A stretch of 63,596 nt of DNA from a virus, in IMG/VR virus record IMGVR_UViG_3300005098_000067, positions 1 to 63,596 of that record; one strand, 5' to 3'. Shown in pieces: positions 31,999-40,332 of the stretch (within the stretch, counting starts at the first letter, position 1; each line of letters starts with the position of its first letter). The notes beneath the pieces are model-generated. The model was given only the letters and a program-made list of their open reading frames with translations, did no database searches and was not told where the DNA came from. Made by a program: the position numbers and the translations under genes.

Positions 31999-33114
31999 TT
32001 ACATCCGGCCGCCACCTTTCCCGTAGTTGTACGGCGAGTGCTCGGCGAACATCCAGGCCGCCCAGGCCCCATTACTTAGCCCCCAGGGGCAATTCACTCG
32101 CTCCCTGGTCATCGTCGCCGGTTCCGCCCGATCTCGCTTCCAAAACCGGTGCTGGACGTCCTTTCCCGATGGGCATTCTACTTCCGGCATCAGTGAGTGC
32201 GCCAATCTGAGAACGGCATCCTCGAAGGTCGGCAGCGCGTGCGCCAGGCCGGCCCGATAGGCTACCTTGACCTGGCTGGGCTGCCCTTTGAAACAAGTGC
32301 CCCTGTACCACCTCCCACCGCTGTACGTCGCCGGGAAGATGTTCACCCAGGATAGCTCCCGTTCTACAGGCACTATGCAGGCTGATTGCAACGCTATCTC
32401 GCAACTCCCTGCGCAAACGCAGTCTTCCACCTGGACTTGAGCTTGCTGAGATACATCTGCATACTCGCGGGTGACTGCTAACTCGGTGACAAAGTTGTCC
32501 AAGTCTTCCCAGGCAACCGGCACATTCTCCTCACCCATAAGCTCCGGCTTGACCAACCGCCATCGGGGGAACGTGACGGTGACGTTTACCGGCCCAAAAT
32601 CTATCGCCGAGGGCTCTGGTCCGCTTTCGTAGAGCATATCGCTGTACCAAACCCGCACTTCGTCCACCGCCCCCACGCCTCCATGCGGGACTTGGACTTG
32701 CCCTGTTTCTCCAGCATAGACTACCGGAGCATGGGCCTCGTACACCGATACCGCCTTAGCCCCCCCCGTGATGAAGTGATGCCAGCGCAGCGATATGGGA
32801 TTTCGACCGACAAACCTGACCCACTCCTCCGGTATCCAGGTTGGCAACAGGTGAACCCCCAACTTGCTGGCCATCAGAGCCCGAGCCTCACAGAGCCGAA
32901 GGGCTATCCTCCACCGCTCCGGCCCTGTCCAGAACTGGCATTTAGGTGAGGTATAGCTCCCTCGCTTGACTCCCCAAAACTCCAGCTCAGGAATGCCGAG
33001 AACCCGAGCATACCTGGAAAGCGAGACGGCGCACATGCCAGCGCCGGGTTCCCCGCCCCAGGGAGCTCCAGGTGCTACCGGATATCCTAGACCAAACCCT
33101 GCCTCTACCGTCAC
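31999..33114 (-). CDS. head-tail structural/connector protein
   Basis: A 371-residue protein from GTG 33114 (GGGGGAG upstream) between small connector genes and the tail tube gene. Mixed alpha/beta with WRIALRLCEARALMASKLGV and several Trp-rich segments, and a cysteine cluster (CVCAGSC) near residue 240. By position it is a neck, tail-completion or connector protein; no family is recognised with certainty. Confidence 0.6.
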   Translation of the reverse strand: MTVEAGFGLGYPVAPGAPWGGEPGAGMCAVSLSRYARVLGIPELEFWGVKRGSYTSPKCQFWTGPERWRIALRLCEARALMASKLGVHLLPTWIPEEWVRFVGRNPISLRWHHFITGGAKAVSVYEAHAPVVYAGETGQVQVPHGGVGAVDEVRVWYSDMLYESGPEPSAIDFGPVNVTVTFPRWRLVKPELMGEENVPVAWEDLDNFVTELAVTREYADVSQQAQVQVEDCVCAGSCEIALQSACIVPVERELSWVNIFPATYSGGRWYRGTCFKGQPSQVKVAYRAGLAHALPTFEDAVLRLAHSLMPEVECPSGKDVQHRFWKRDRAEPATMTRERVNCPWGLSNGAWAAWMFAEHSPYNYGKGGGRM

Positions 33115-33287
33115 CTCGCTCCCCCACCCTCGGCCTCCCGCTCAAAATCCTTACTGTCCTCGAAGAATTTGACGTCTTCGGGATGCACTATGACCGGTCG
33201 CCCGGGGAAAATGGAATACGACCCTACCCTGAAATTCCCGGTTCGCCTTCCTATGTACTTGAATCTAACCCAGGCTTTCCCAGGCTT
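33111..33287 (-). CDS. small connector-like gene with unresolved start
   Basis: The frame encodes AWVRFKYIGRRTGNFRVG then FPGRPVIVHPEDVKFFEDSK, typical of a short head-tail protein. No ATG, GTG or TTG precedes it in frame except ATG 33338, which is separated by a TGA after one codon (ATG GGC TGA). Either an unusual start, readthrough or a sequence error is involved. The coordinates mark the part with clear coding character. A 7-bp hairpin (GCACGCC/GGCGTGC) lies just upstream. Confidence 0.5.
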   Translation of the reverse strand, partial: KPGKAWVRFKYIGRRTGNFRVGSYSIFPGRPVIVHPEDVKFFEDSKDFEREAEGGGAR

Positions 33288-33341
33288 GCTTGCACGCCAC
33301 CGGCGTGCTGGCGCTCGCCTCGTTCCTCCTCAGCCCATTTC

Positions 33342-33848
33342 CTAGTCCTTGATGCAGCGGTGGAACCGCTTGAACCGAGGATCGTAGCGGGCGTCCTCAA
33401 GCGTCAAGAACTTTCCCACCGGTTTGGTCGGTGCATTGGGGCAGGTTCGACGATGAACAAGCCCGGCTGAGGACATCAGGAACGGGTACTCGCCCGCTTC
33501 CATCTCCTCCGTTAGCTGTTCCTCGGACTGGGCCAGCAACTCTGCCGCTTTCAGCAGGGCATCGACGTCAGGAGCGTCCGGCAAGCTGCCAGGCGGGTAA
33601 CGCATCCGCCCGTGCAGCAGGACTGGCTCCTCTGGCTTCGGCTTGGGCTTGGGCTTTGTCCCGCCCCAACGAACCAGCTCGAAATCCTGAAGCTTCTGAT
33701 AAGCCAGAGCCTCTGCCTCAGGCAACCACTTGCGACGCAGGGCAGGGTGCCTGCTCCATCGCCGCGTCTTGCCTCCCCGTGTCACGGAAAACGGCGCTGC
33801 ACGCGGCCCGGTGTACTTAATCAACCCTAAACGCCCCTCGTTGGCCAT
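33342..33848 (-). CDS. head-tail region protein, unknown
   Basis: A 168-residue protein with a basic N-terminal domain (GRLGLIKYTGPRAAPFSVTR), a KPKPKPKPEEP linker and a helical/cysteine-bearing C-terminus (VHRRTCPNAPTKPVGKFLTL). The start (GAGAGGAGGTC upstream) overlaps the glycosyltransferase stop by 22 bp. Many phages carry a small Lys/Pro linker protein here; role unknown. Confidence 0.6.
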   Translation of the reverse strand: MANEGRLGLIKYTGPRAAPFSVTRGGKTRRWSRHPALRRKWLPEAEALAYQKLQDFELVRWGGTKPKPKPKPEEPVLLHGRMRYPPGSLPDAPDVDALLKAAELLAQSEEQLTEEMEAGEYPFLMSSAGLVHRRTCPNAPTKPVGKFLTLEDARYDPRFKRFHRCIKD

Positions 33849-34960
33849 CTTGACCTCCTCTCACGTGCTCTAAAAAACGCTGGATTTCTATCGTACACTT
33901 CGGCTACATATTTTTGCTTATCGCGCAGAATTCTGGACAGCATCCCCCGGCCCCGTCGCTTCCTGTAGAACACTAATGCCTCGACCACTCGCTCTGGCTG
34001 AACCCCCGCCTGCATCAACCGCGCGTGAAAATCCCAGCTCTCGAAAGCCGCAATCGTCTCGTCGTACCCTCCCACCGCTATCCAATCGTCCTTGGCGAAC
34101 AGGATCGCCGGGTGCGCCGGCTGCATGGACTGCATTGTGCTCTCGTTGACTACAACCTTGACGTGCCGGTTTGCATCGCCGAAAAGCTGGACATCTGGAT
34201 GCATCCACCGGCCGGGCTTCCAGGCGGCACGCATGGCAGCAACCGCTCCCGGTTCGAGAGCATCGTCGGCATCCAGGCTAACTATGAATTGCGTCCTGGC
34301 CACCCTAATACCTGCATTCCGAGCTTTCGGCAACCCCCGGTTCTCTTTGAGCTGCAAAACATACACGGGCCTGCCCCTGAACTCTTCCAGTGCTCCTGGA
34401 ACGTCCGGTGAACCGTCGTCGACTACCAAGACGATGCAGCCTGATGCTAGCGCTGACTTAACCGCCTGCGGCAAGAACTCTTCGTGCCGGTAGCACGGCA
34501 CAACTGCTGTGACCAGCCCGTCTGCCTTACCCTGCCACCAACTTGTCGGCGCAGGCCAAAACCGAAGCGGGCTCTCGAAGAGGGCTTCCCGAAACGCCTG
34601 CCAGGGATTCAGACTTTGGAGCTTATTCTGCCACCTGGCTATCAGCCTGTCCGTCCCCGGCGAGCGCTTGACAAAGGCCAGGGGCAAGAAATAGCCTACC
34701 GGGTCATCCTTGTAACCTGCCAGCGGACTTATCCACTCGTAGCCTCGCTCCAGCTGCTTGAACGCTAGTCTGACAAATGCCGATTTCGGACAGCGCGCCT
34801 CCGAGCCCAGGAACATGAACTCGTCGAACTGCGCCTCGGCGAGCCTGTCGGCGTAGTGCAAGGGCATGGCATACTCAACCTCTTGCACCTCCCAATCGGG
34901 GTAACAGGCCGCTGCTCTCTGTGCCGCTTCCGCTCCCACGGCCACGATCCCGCGTTTCAT
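33827..34960 (-). CDS. GT2-family glycosyltransferase with N-terminal extension
   Basis: A 377-residue protein. The GT-A domain (about 150-350) shows TAVVPCYRHEEFLPQAVKSA, VVDDGSPDVPG, RGLPKARNAGI and the metal-binding DxD in SLDADDALEPG. The first ~140 residues (AVGAEAAQRAAACYPDWEVQ; DEFMFLGSEA) look like a second nucleotide-sugar-type module. Its target is unknown; clustering with a GT4, a GT8-like protein and a methyltransferase downstream of the capsid gene suggests glycan synthesis on the virion or the host surface. Confidence 0.85.
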   Translation of the reverse strand: MKRGIVAVGAEAAQRAAACYPDWEVQEVEYAMPLHYADRLAEAQFDEFMFLGSEARCPKSAFVRLAFKQLERGYEWISPLAGYKDDPVGYFLPLAFVKRSPGTDRLIARWQNKLQSLNPWQAFREALFESPLRFWPAPTSWWQGKADGLVTAVVPCYRHEEFLPQAVKSALASGCIVLVVDDGSPDVPGALEEFRGRPVYVLQLKENRGLPKARNAGIRVARTQFIVSLDADDALEPGAVAAMRAAWKPGRWMHPDVQLFGDANRHVKVVVNESTMQSMQPAHPAILFAKDDWIAVGGYDETIAAFESWDFHARLMQAGVQPERVVEALVFYRKRRGRGMLSRILRDKQKYVAEVYDRNPAFFRARERRSRWPTRGV

Positions 34961-35421
34961 CCCACCTTCCTCAGGTGTACCACGATGGCATTGCCTTTAG
35001 CGACTCTCTGCAAATGCAGGATGCGCCAGGGCTTGATGCCGTACATGGCCCCGCGCTTTCCATACGTGCCCCTGGTCGGGTCAAAGAAGTCGAACGTGCG
35101 CTCCGTCCATCCCCGCCAGATGTGCGTCGGGTCGTCCGCAACCGTGCTGGCTTCTACGGCCGGTACCTTCAGCTTGAGCACCCCGCTGGGGCGAAGAATC
35201 CGCCAGCACTCGTCCAGCGACTCAACCAGGGTCAGGTGCAGATGCTCGAAAACTGCCCAGGAGACCACAACGTCGAACGCTTCGTCCTCCCAGGGCCAGG
35301 GCAGCACGTCCAGGTCGTGGGCTGCGTCAACGCCCGGCCTCGGCATCCGATCGTGATTTACCGCACCGGCAATTAGTCGGTCTCCCGCACCCAGGTTCAG
35401 CGTGCGTTCTTTCTTACCCAT
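34957..35421 (-). CDS. class I SAM-dependent methyltransferase
   Basis: A 154-residue compact methyltransferase. Motif I LNLGAGDRLIAGAVNHD, then DLDVLPWPWEDEAFDVVVSW, the post-motif region FEHLHLTLVESLDECWRILR and PSGVLKLKVP are intact. I chose ATG 35421 because it overlaps the preceding stop and gives a normal start. It lies between two glycosyltransferase genes, so sugar methylation is likely. Confidence 0.85.
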   Translation of the reverse strand: MGKKERTLNLGAGDRLIAGAVNHDRMPRPGVDAAHDLDVLPWPWEDEAFDVVVSWAVFEHLHLTLVESLDECWRILRPSGVLKLKVPAVEASTVADDPTHIWRGWTERTFDFFDPTRGTYGKRGAMYGIKPWRILHLQRVAKGNAIVVHLRKVG

Positions 35422-35605
35422 GGCCCAGCGCTTCCAACCGATTGAGGACCTCCCGTTCCTGGGCAGGCGTGTAGACCCCATCCGGGCTCTTAACCTCGGT
35501 CAGAATCTCCAGCCTGCGTTGTAGATCGACGATGAGTCTTCCCAAATCCTCGGCCGTGAGACTGCTGACTAGGCGGCAGGCAATCTCCTGGACCTGATCC
35601 TCCAC
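35414..35605 (-). CDS. small helical protein
   Basis: A 63-residue acidic helical protein (IACRLVSSLTAEDLGRLIVD; LQRRLEIL). It overlaps both neighbours by a few bases. No family recognised. Confidence 0.55.
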   Translation of the reverse strand: MEDQVQEIACRLVSSLTAEDLGRLIVDLQRRLEILTEVKSPDGVYTPAQEREVLNRLEALGHG

Positions 35606-36252
35606 TACTGTGCTCCTTTCCTTCGAGCTGCCCCGTGAAAATGATACACCTCGGCAGCAAGGGCGCGCTCCTCACAGTTGGCTTGCCAGGGCAATATCCA
35701 GACCTTGACCGGCGTGAGCGCCAGGGCCCTAACCAATGCTCCCTGGTCTCGGTGGCGAAATCTGCGCCATTCAGCAGCCCAGGTCTTGAAGACCTGCTCC
35801 ACTGGCTGGCATTTCCTCCAGGAGAACGCGCCTCCGGCCATTTGCGCAAGTTCCAGCGTGCCGAACAGGCGAGAACAGTACGCCGTCTCTGCCCTGTTCT
35901 TCAGCCGGCACTGCCCCAGGGTGCCCGCGAACGCATCCAGGCAGAAGGCCATCTCCCAGCCCCGCTCCAGGGGAGCGAAGAACCGAGTCAGGGGCTTTAG
36001 CGGGACGGTGTCCACGTCCAGGTACAACGTGTGCTCCCAGGGCAGTAAATCGTACAGGCTCGTCTTTACCGACCGAGCCCCTAAATCCTCAGTTTTCCTG
36101 ACTATCGAGGGCAACTCTGGCACCGCCCGATCGGATACTACCACCGCCTCTAAGTCCGGCTCGACGAGGCGCAAGGCTTTGACGCTGACCCTCAAGCACT
36201 TCAGCGCTGGCTCGCCGTAGGCCACATAGACAACTCCCCGCTGGCTAGTCAT
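35605..36252 (-). CDS. GT8-like glycosyltransferase
   Basis: A 215-residue protein starting at ATG 36252 (overlapping the upstream stop). GVVYVAYGEPALKCLRVSVK opens a Rossmann-like fold, followed by the DxD motif in TLYLDVDTVPL and FGTLELAQMAGGAFSW. This matches retaining GT8 or similar GT-A enzymes. Donor and acceptor unknown. Confidence 0.75.
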   Translation of the reverse strand: MTSQRGVVYVAYGEPALKCLRVSVKALRLVEPDLEAVVVSDRAVPELPSIVRKTEDLGARSVKTSLYDLLPWEHTLYLDVDTVPLKPLTRFFAPLERGWEMAFCLDAFAGTLGQCRLKNRAETAYCSRLFGTLELAQMAGGAFSWRKCQPVEQVFKTWAAEWRRFRHRDQGALVRALALTPVKVWILPWQANCEERALAAEVYHFHGAARRKGAQ

Positions 36253-37063
36253 GCAGAAACTCCGCGAAAGCGCGCTCGTAAGCAAGCGCGAAAGCTTCCT
36301 CGGTTCGGGCGAGTACCGCCTGGCGTCTCCTGTAGCGAACTGCATTTATCTCCCGCAGGCTGGCAACCATGGCCTCGAAATCCCCGCGTGGATAGCGAAA
36401 ATCGACTGGCAATTCGTCGCAGAATCCTACTCCCAGTGGGGCAACAACCGGCAGGCCGCAGGCTAACGCTTCGAGCAAGGTGTCCGGCCCTCCCTCAACC
36501 TCGCTCGTGATCAGGAAAACATCCAGCGAGCGAAAGAAGTCAGGCAGGGCATCGCGTGAGTAGAACGTGGTCGGGCAAGGCCAACCCTTGCCCGCTCCCA
36601 CCACCTCGAACTCCTCTAATTCCAAGAGTTTCCTGACCAGGTGTTCGCCTTTGCGCGACGGGTGCTTGTACACCCGCCCGGCAACCCCCACCCGAAGCCG
36701 CCGAGGGTGAAAAGCCTTCGCGTCCACTGGCGTGGGAATAACTACTGTCGGCCCGTTGCCCGATAGCATATCGGCATACTTCTGGGCCTGGCAACAACGC
36801 AGATCGACCAGTCTAGCGGCGCGGTGCCAACGCCCTATCTTTGACCCAGGTGTCGTGGGCCCTCGCTCCTCCAGGTGCGTGAACCAAGCTGACACTTTGC
36901 CCTGAGCAGGGCGATCACGCAGCAGAAGATAGGGCATGAAGTGATTTACTTCCGCCCCGGCGCGTGGCTGCCGGCCTACAGTCCAGCCCAGCAACCGGCC
37001 CAGGCAACGCGCATATCGATCTAGTATCCAGTTATCACCGGGCGCGACAACGTGAACGTCCAT
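36245..37063 (-). CDS. GT4-family glycosyltransferase
   Basis: A 272-residue GT-B enzyme. The C-terminal domain has VGVAGRVYKHPSRKGEHLVR, and the donor-binding end has FLITSEVEGGPDTLLEALAC with GLPVVA, the EX7E region of GT4. It is shorter than typical GT4 (~350), with a reduced N-terminal acceptor domain. ATG 37063 follows GAGGTGTG. It is the first gene after the capsid gene. Confidence 0.85.
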   Translation of the reverse strand: MDVHVVAPGDNWILDRYARCLGRLLGWTVGRQPRAGAEVNHFMPYLLLRDRPAQGKVSAWFTHLEERGPTTPGSKIGRWHRAARLVDLRCCQAQKYADMLSGNGPTVVIPTPVDAKAFHPRRLRVGVAGRVYKHPSRKGEHLVRKLLELEEFEVVGAGKGWPCPTTFYSRDALPDFFRSLDVFLITSEVEGGPDTLLEALACGLPVVAPLGVGFCDELPVDFRYPRGDFEAMVASLREINAVRYRRRQAVLARTEEAFALAYERAFAEFLHD

Positions 37064-37160
37064 CACACCTCGGCCATCATAAGACCTGGCAGGAGGCGGC
37101 CAACCTCCCGAGCGTCGGATGGCATCCGACTACCCGTGCCAGGTGCTTATCTACGCTGCA

Positions 37161-38612
37161 CTATTGCGCAGCTCGAGCTGGGCCATGGCAATGCGTCTCG
37201 TCGTCGTACCACGCTTCGTACGCCCCACCGTCAGGGTAGTACGGGCTATCGCCCGGATACGGCGAGAGTGGCGCTTGCAGGCTCTTGCAGCACACGTTCG
37301 TGACGCGACCTTGCAGGAAGGGCAGCAGGATGACCAGCCGTGGCTTGAGAGCCACACGGGTGTCAAAGCAGGTGTTGCGCCGCTCTTGCCAGACGTAGAA
37401 CCTGCCATCGTCCACCGGGCGGCCTCCGACGAGTTCCGTTGTCCAGCCGGTCAGGGCATCGCCGACTCCCTTTCGGAAATCCTGGTACTCACCCCTGATG
37501 ATGGGCAGACCGCCGACCTGCATGGTCAGGACGTAGATGTCTGCCATATACCCGCCTCCCGGGACGTGAGTGAAAGGCTGGTAGTCATCTGGGATCGTCG
37601 GGATATCCATGCCCCGTACCCGCAGCACGCCCCGCTTTCGCAGGTCGTCGGCTGTCGAGCGGGCCCAGTCTGCTGAGACGAACTGCATCTGCCCTGCGCC
37701 TCCGCCTCCGCCTACTCCTGTGCCGCAAGGGCCTAGCGTGCAGGCCCAGTACTCGTACAGGCAGTCCAGCAGCCAGGACGGGGCGACGATGCGCATGTCA
37801 CTGGCGGCCGGGATGTCAAGCCCTGCTCCGGTTGCCCGCTGGATGATCCGGCCGACAATGGCGTCCAGATAGGCGTAGATATTCTTGGTGCTGGACGGGT
37901 CATTGATGCAGTCCCCGCCGAAGTCCTTGACGTCCGGGTCTACGCCTGGACAGGGCAGCTTAGACCGCAAGTCGAAATAGCCCGTATTGACCAAGACCTG
38001 CAATCCGTCGAACTGGTGCGTCCCGGTCGCCACGGAGCCGGTGTACAGCCACCGACCCAGAATCTGGCGAATTCCAACTGCGGCTGTGACAGCGCCCCAC
38101 TCGGCATCGTTGTCGATCATGCTGCCCTGGGGGGCAACCGTCACTCCGCCGACCGAGACATTCCCGAACAGCCGGAACCGTGGCACCTTGTTGCACCAGC
38201 GCATCCCCAAATCGAGCCTGTCGTACTCAGGCGATTTGCGGCGAATGCGGCCGAAGCACCACTCGAGCTCGCAACCCTTCCAGCCCGTGCCGTGGGGATC
38301 GCCACACTGATCTTCGACTTCGGGCTGGGGATCCAGGTCACCCATGGCAGACATGATCGGCTGACGAAAGACCTCCACATCGCTAGCCACCCAGGGAATG
38401 TGACCCGCCAGGCCCACATCGTTCAAGGAGGCGTTGATCAGCGTGTCTTCGGCGCAGACGCTGAACAATCCTCCCTGCCCGTAGAGCAGATTGGTACTCA
38501 GCTGTTTTTGCTGCACCCCTACGTTTGAGCCGAGCAACTTCAGGAGCCCTTCTACTTGACCAGAGTCGGCCAGTCTGGTCAGCAGTTCCAATTGTTTCAC
38601 CGTCAGGTTCAT
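37161..38612 (-). CDS. major capsid protein (HK97-like, by position)
   Basis: A 483-residue protein directly after the protease-scaffold gene, the place of the major capsid protein. The N-terminal helix (LTVKQLELLTRLADSGQVEG) fits a delta/N-arm; the middle is a mix of strands and helices (FDGLQVLVNTGYFD, NIYAYLDAIVGRIIQR, MRIVAPSWLLDCLYEYWA), with a C-terminal VLTMQVGGLPIIRGEYQDFR. The 13 or more cysteines are unusual for an HK97-type coat. Assignment rests on position and size rather than a motif. Confidence 0.75.
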   Translation of the reverse strand: MNLTVKQLELLTRLADSGQVEGLLKLLGSNVGVQQKQLSTNLLYGQGGLFSVCAEDTLINASLNDVGLAGHIPWVASDVEVFRQPIMSAMGDLDPQPEVEDQCGDPHGTGWKGCELEWCFGRIRRKSPEYDRLDLGMRWCNKVPRFRLFGNVSVGGVTVAPQGSMIDNDAEWGAVTAAVGIRQILGRWLYTGSVATGTHQFDGLQVLVNTGYFDLRSKLPCPGVDPDVKDFGGDCINDPSSTKNIYAYLDAIVGRIIQRATGAGLDIPAASDMRIVAPSWLLDCLYEYWACTLGPCGTGVGGGGGAGQMQFVSADWARSTADDLRKRGVLRVRGMDIPTIPDDYQPFTHVPGGGYMADIYVLTMQVGGLPIIRGEYQDFRKGVGDALTGWTTELVGGRPVDDGRFYVWQERRNTCFDTRVALKPRLVILLPFLQGRVTNVCCKSLQAPLSPYPGDSPYYPDGGAYEAWYDDETHCHGPARAAQ

Positions 38613-40321
38613 GATCCTCCCTCCTTCTTTGTCGGACCGCCGAACATGCCGGCCAACGGATGTACCGGGCCGGCACCCAAACTCTCTTGGAGCTCCTTGA
38701 CGACCTTCTCCCCCTTCGAAACCTCAGGGGCTTCCTCCGAGGGGCGAATAGCTGAGGACGGCATCCGCTGCAAGAGAGACTTCATGGCTTCAACCAACTC
38801 TGCCTGCTCCTCGACCGCCTTGAGCCGGGCTTCCATGCCCAAAACGCCGACTTGCAGGGCCTCCAGGCTGGCGCTGACCTTGTCCAACGTCTTGCTGACC
38901 TTGGCTTCCTCACTTGCCGCTTCCTCTTTCGGTTCTGGAGCGGCTGGAGATTCAGTCTTGGCGACCTTCTTGGTCTCCTCTTCGCCTGGCTCGCACTTCT
39001 CGACTTTCTTTTCCTCCTCCTCCTCCTCGCCTTCGTCCGCAGGAGCTTGCTTGGCCTCGGGATACGGATACTTTTCGCCCGCCGACTCCAGAGCGGCGAT
39101 AGCATCCTGTACCAACTTCTGCGTCCCGGCCGGGAGGTCGTCCACAACCCCCTTGAGAGCGGTCAACGCCGCAGCGATGGCCTTAGCGCCTTCGGCCTTC
39201 TGTACTGCGGTCAGTGACTTGGCCTCGCTGCCCAGGAGCTCCTGGAGCATTTTACGCAGGCTCACGGCCTCGTCCTCGTCCTCTGGGTTCAACAACCGCA
39301 GAATCTTTTCCAAATCCATGACTTTCCCTCCTTCTTTCGTAATCGGAGCAATAGCTGTCAAGGGCATGGCGGGCTCATCTGTGATGCTGGAGTCAAACTT
39401 GAGGACCCGCGTATATATGCCCCTCCGCATCTGCCCTATAGGGCACAAAAATCCTATGCTTATACGACATTTACTCCCTCCGTCTCGCTGCAATGCTTTG
39501 TACATCGCGTCCGCCAGGGGGCTTTCGCCGGGTGGCAGGAACGTGCCGAGCTCCAACCAGAAAGGCCCCAATCGCATTTCAAACCTGGAATGCCCTATCA
39601 ACGTCTGTGGTACAGCGTGGGCTATGTACAACTTCGAGCGATAGCCGTACTTCTTCGCCAAGGCTATCGAGAAGTCCATGCCCTCGCGGGTCACCGTCTG
39701 GCCCTCCAGATCCTTCACCGCTGTGGAGACCACAGCGGCATACCAACGCTGCCCCTTGCGATCTTTCCACACCGGGACGGCCGAGCGCCGTCGCAGGGCC
39801 AGAAGCAAGGCAAACAGCGGATATAGCACCTTCTCTTTGGCTGTAGGCGCTGGCTGCGACTTCTCCCATTGCCATAAGCCTCCCACACCCGCCTCGGCTT
39901 TCAAGACGAACAGGCCTTTGAGCTTTTCACCTCCTAGCTTCAGCTTGACAAGCTCTGGCGAATCCTGAACAACGGTGACCGACCCGCTGTCAATGACCTC
40001 GGCTTGGGCCGCTGTGTCTTTGGACGGATTAGCGTCCGTCCCTGGCTCCAAGTCTACCTTGCCTGTTAGCTCATCCGCCGACTTGCCTCCATACTGCAAG
40101 CCGCGCGTGCGCCGCGCCAGGACGGGCCCCTCAGACGCGGGGTCTCGCTCCAGGCCCACCATGCCCACTCCGCCGACGTGCAAGTCCCAAGCTACATCTG
40201 ACGGCCCCCACCTAGTCTGGATCGGCCCTCGCCAAGTGCGGCGAATGAGCACAAACTTGCCGTCTGGCACTCGTTTCTGCTCCACTCCCAGAAATTCGTC
40301 CAACAGAGCTAGACTGTCCAT
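38609..40321 (-). CDS. prohead protease (XkdF-like) fused to an acidic scaffold
   Basis: A 570-residue protein. Residues ~20-160 resemble a phosphoesterase-like fold (VAWDLHVGG; LKGLFVLKAE). Residues ~190-340 fit an XkdF/S78-type protease: YGYRSKLYIAHAVPQTLIGH carries a probable catalytic His, CRISIGFL a probable Ser, and SSITDEPAMPLTAIAPI closes it. The remainder is a long acidic, Glu/Lys-rich coiled-coil scaffold. It starts at ATG 40321 (GGAGGGGG upstream) and ends by overlapping the capsid start. Confidence 0.75.
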   Translation of the reverse strand: MDSLALLDEFLGVEQKRVPDGKFVLIRRTWRGPIQTRWGPSDVAWDLHVGGVGMVGLERDPASEGPVLARRTRGLQYGGKSADELTGKVDLEPGTDANPSKDTAAQAEVIDSGSVTVVQDSPELVKLKLGGEKLKGLFVLKAEAGVGGLWQWEKSQPAPTAKEKVLYPLFALLLALRRRSAVPVWKDRKGQRWYAAVVSTAVKDLEGQTVTREGMDFSIALAKKYGYRSKLYIAHAVPQTLIGHSRFEMRLGPFWLELGTFLPPGESPLADAMYKALQRDGGSKCRISIGFLCPIGQMRRGIYTRVLKFDSSITDEPAMPLTAIAPITKEGGKVMDLEKILRLLNPEDEDEAVSLRKMLQELLGSEAKSLTAVQKAEGAKAIAAALTALKGVVDDLPAGTQKLVQDAIAALESAGEKYPYPEAKQAPADEGEEEEEEKKVEKCEPGEEETKKVAKTESPAAPEPKEEAASEEAKVSKTLDKVSASLEALQVGVLGMEARLKAVEEQAELVEAMKSLLQRMPSSAIRPSEEAPEVSKGEKVVKELQESLGAGPVHPLAGMFGGPTKKEGGS

Positions 40322-40332
40322 ACCCCCTCCTC

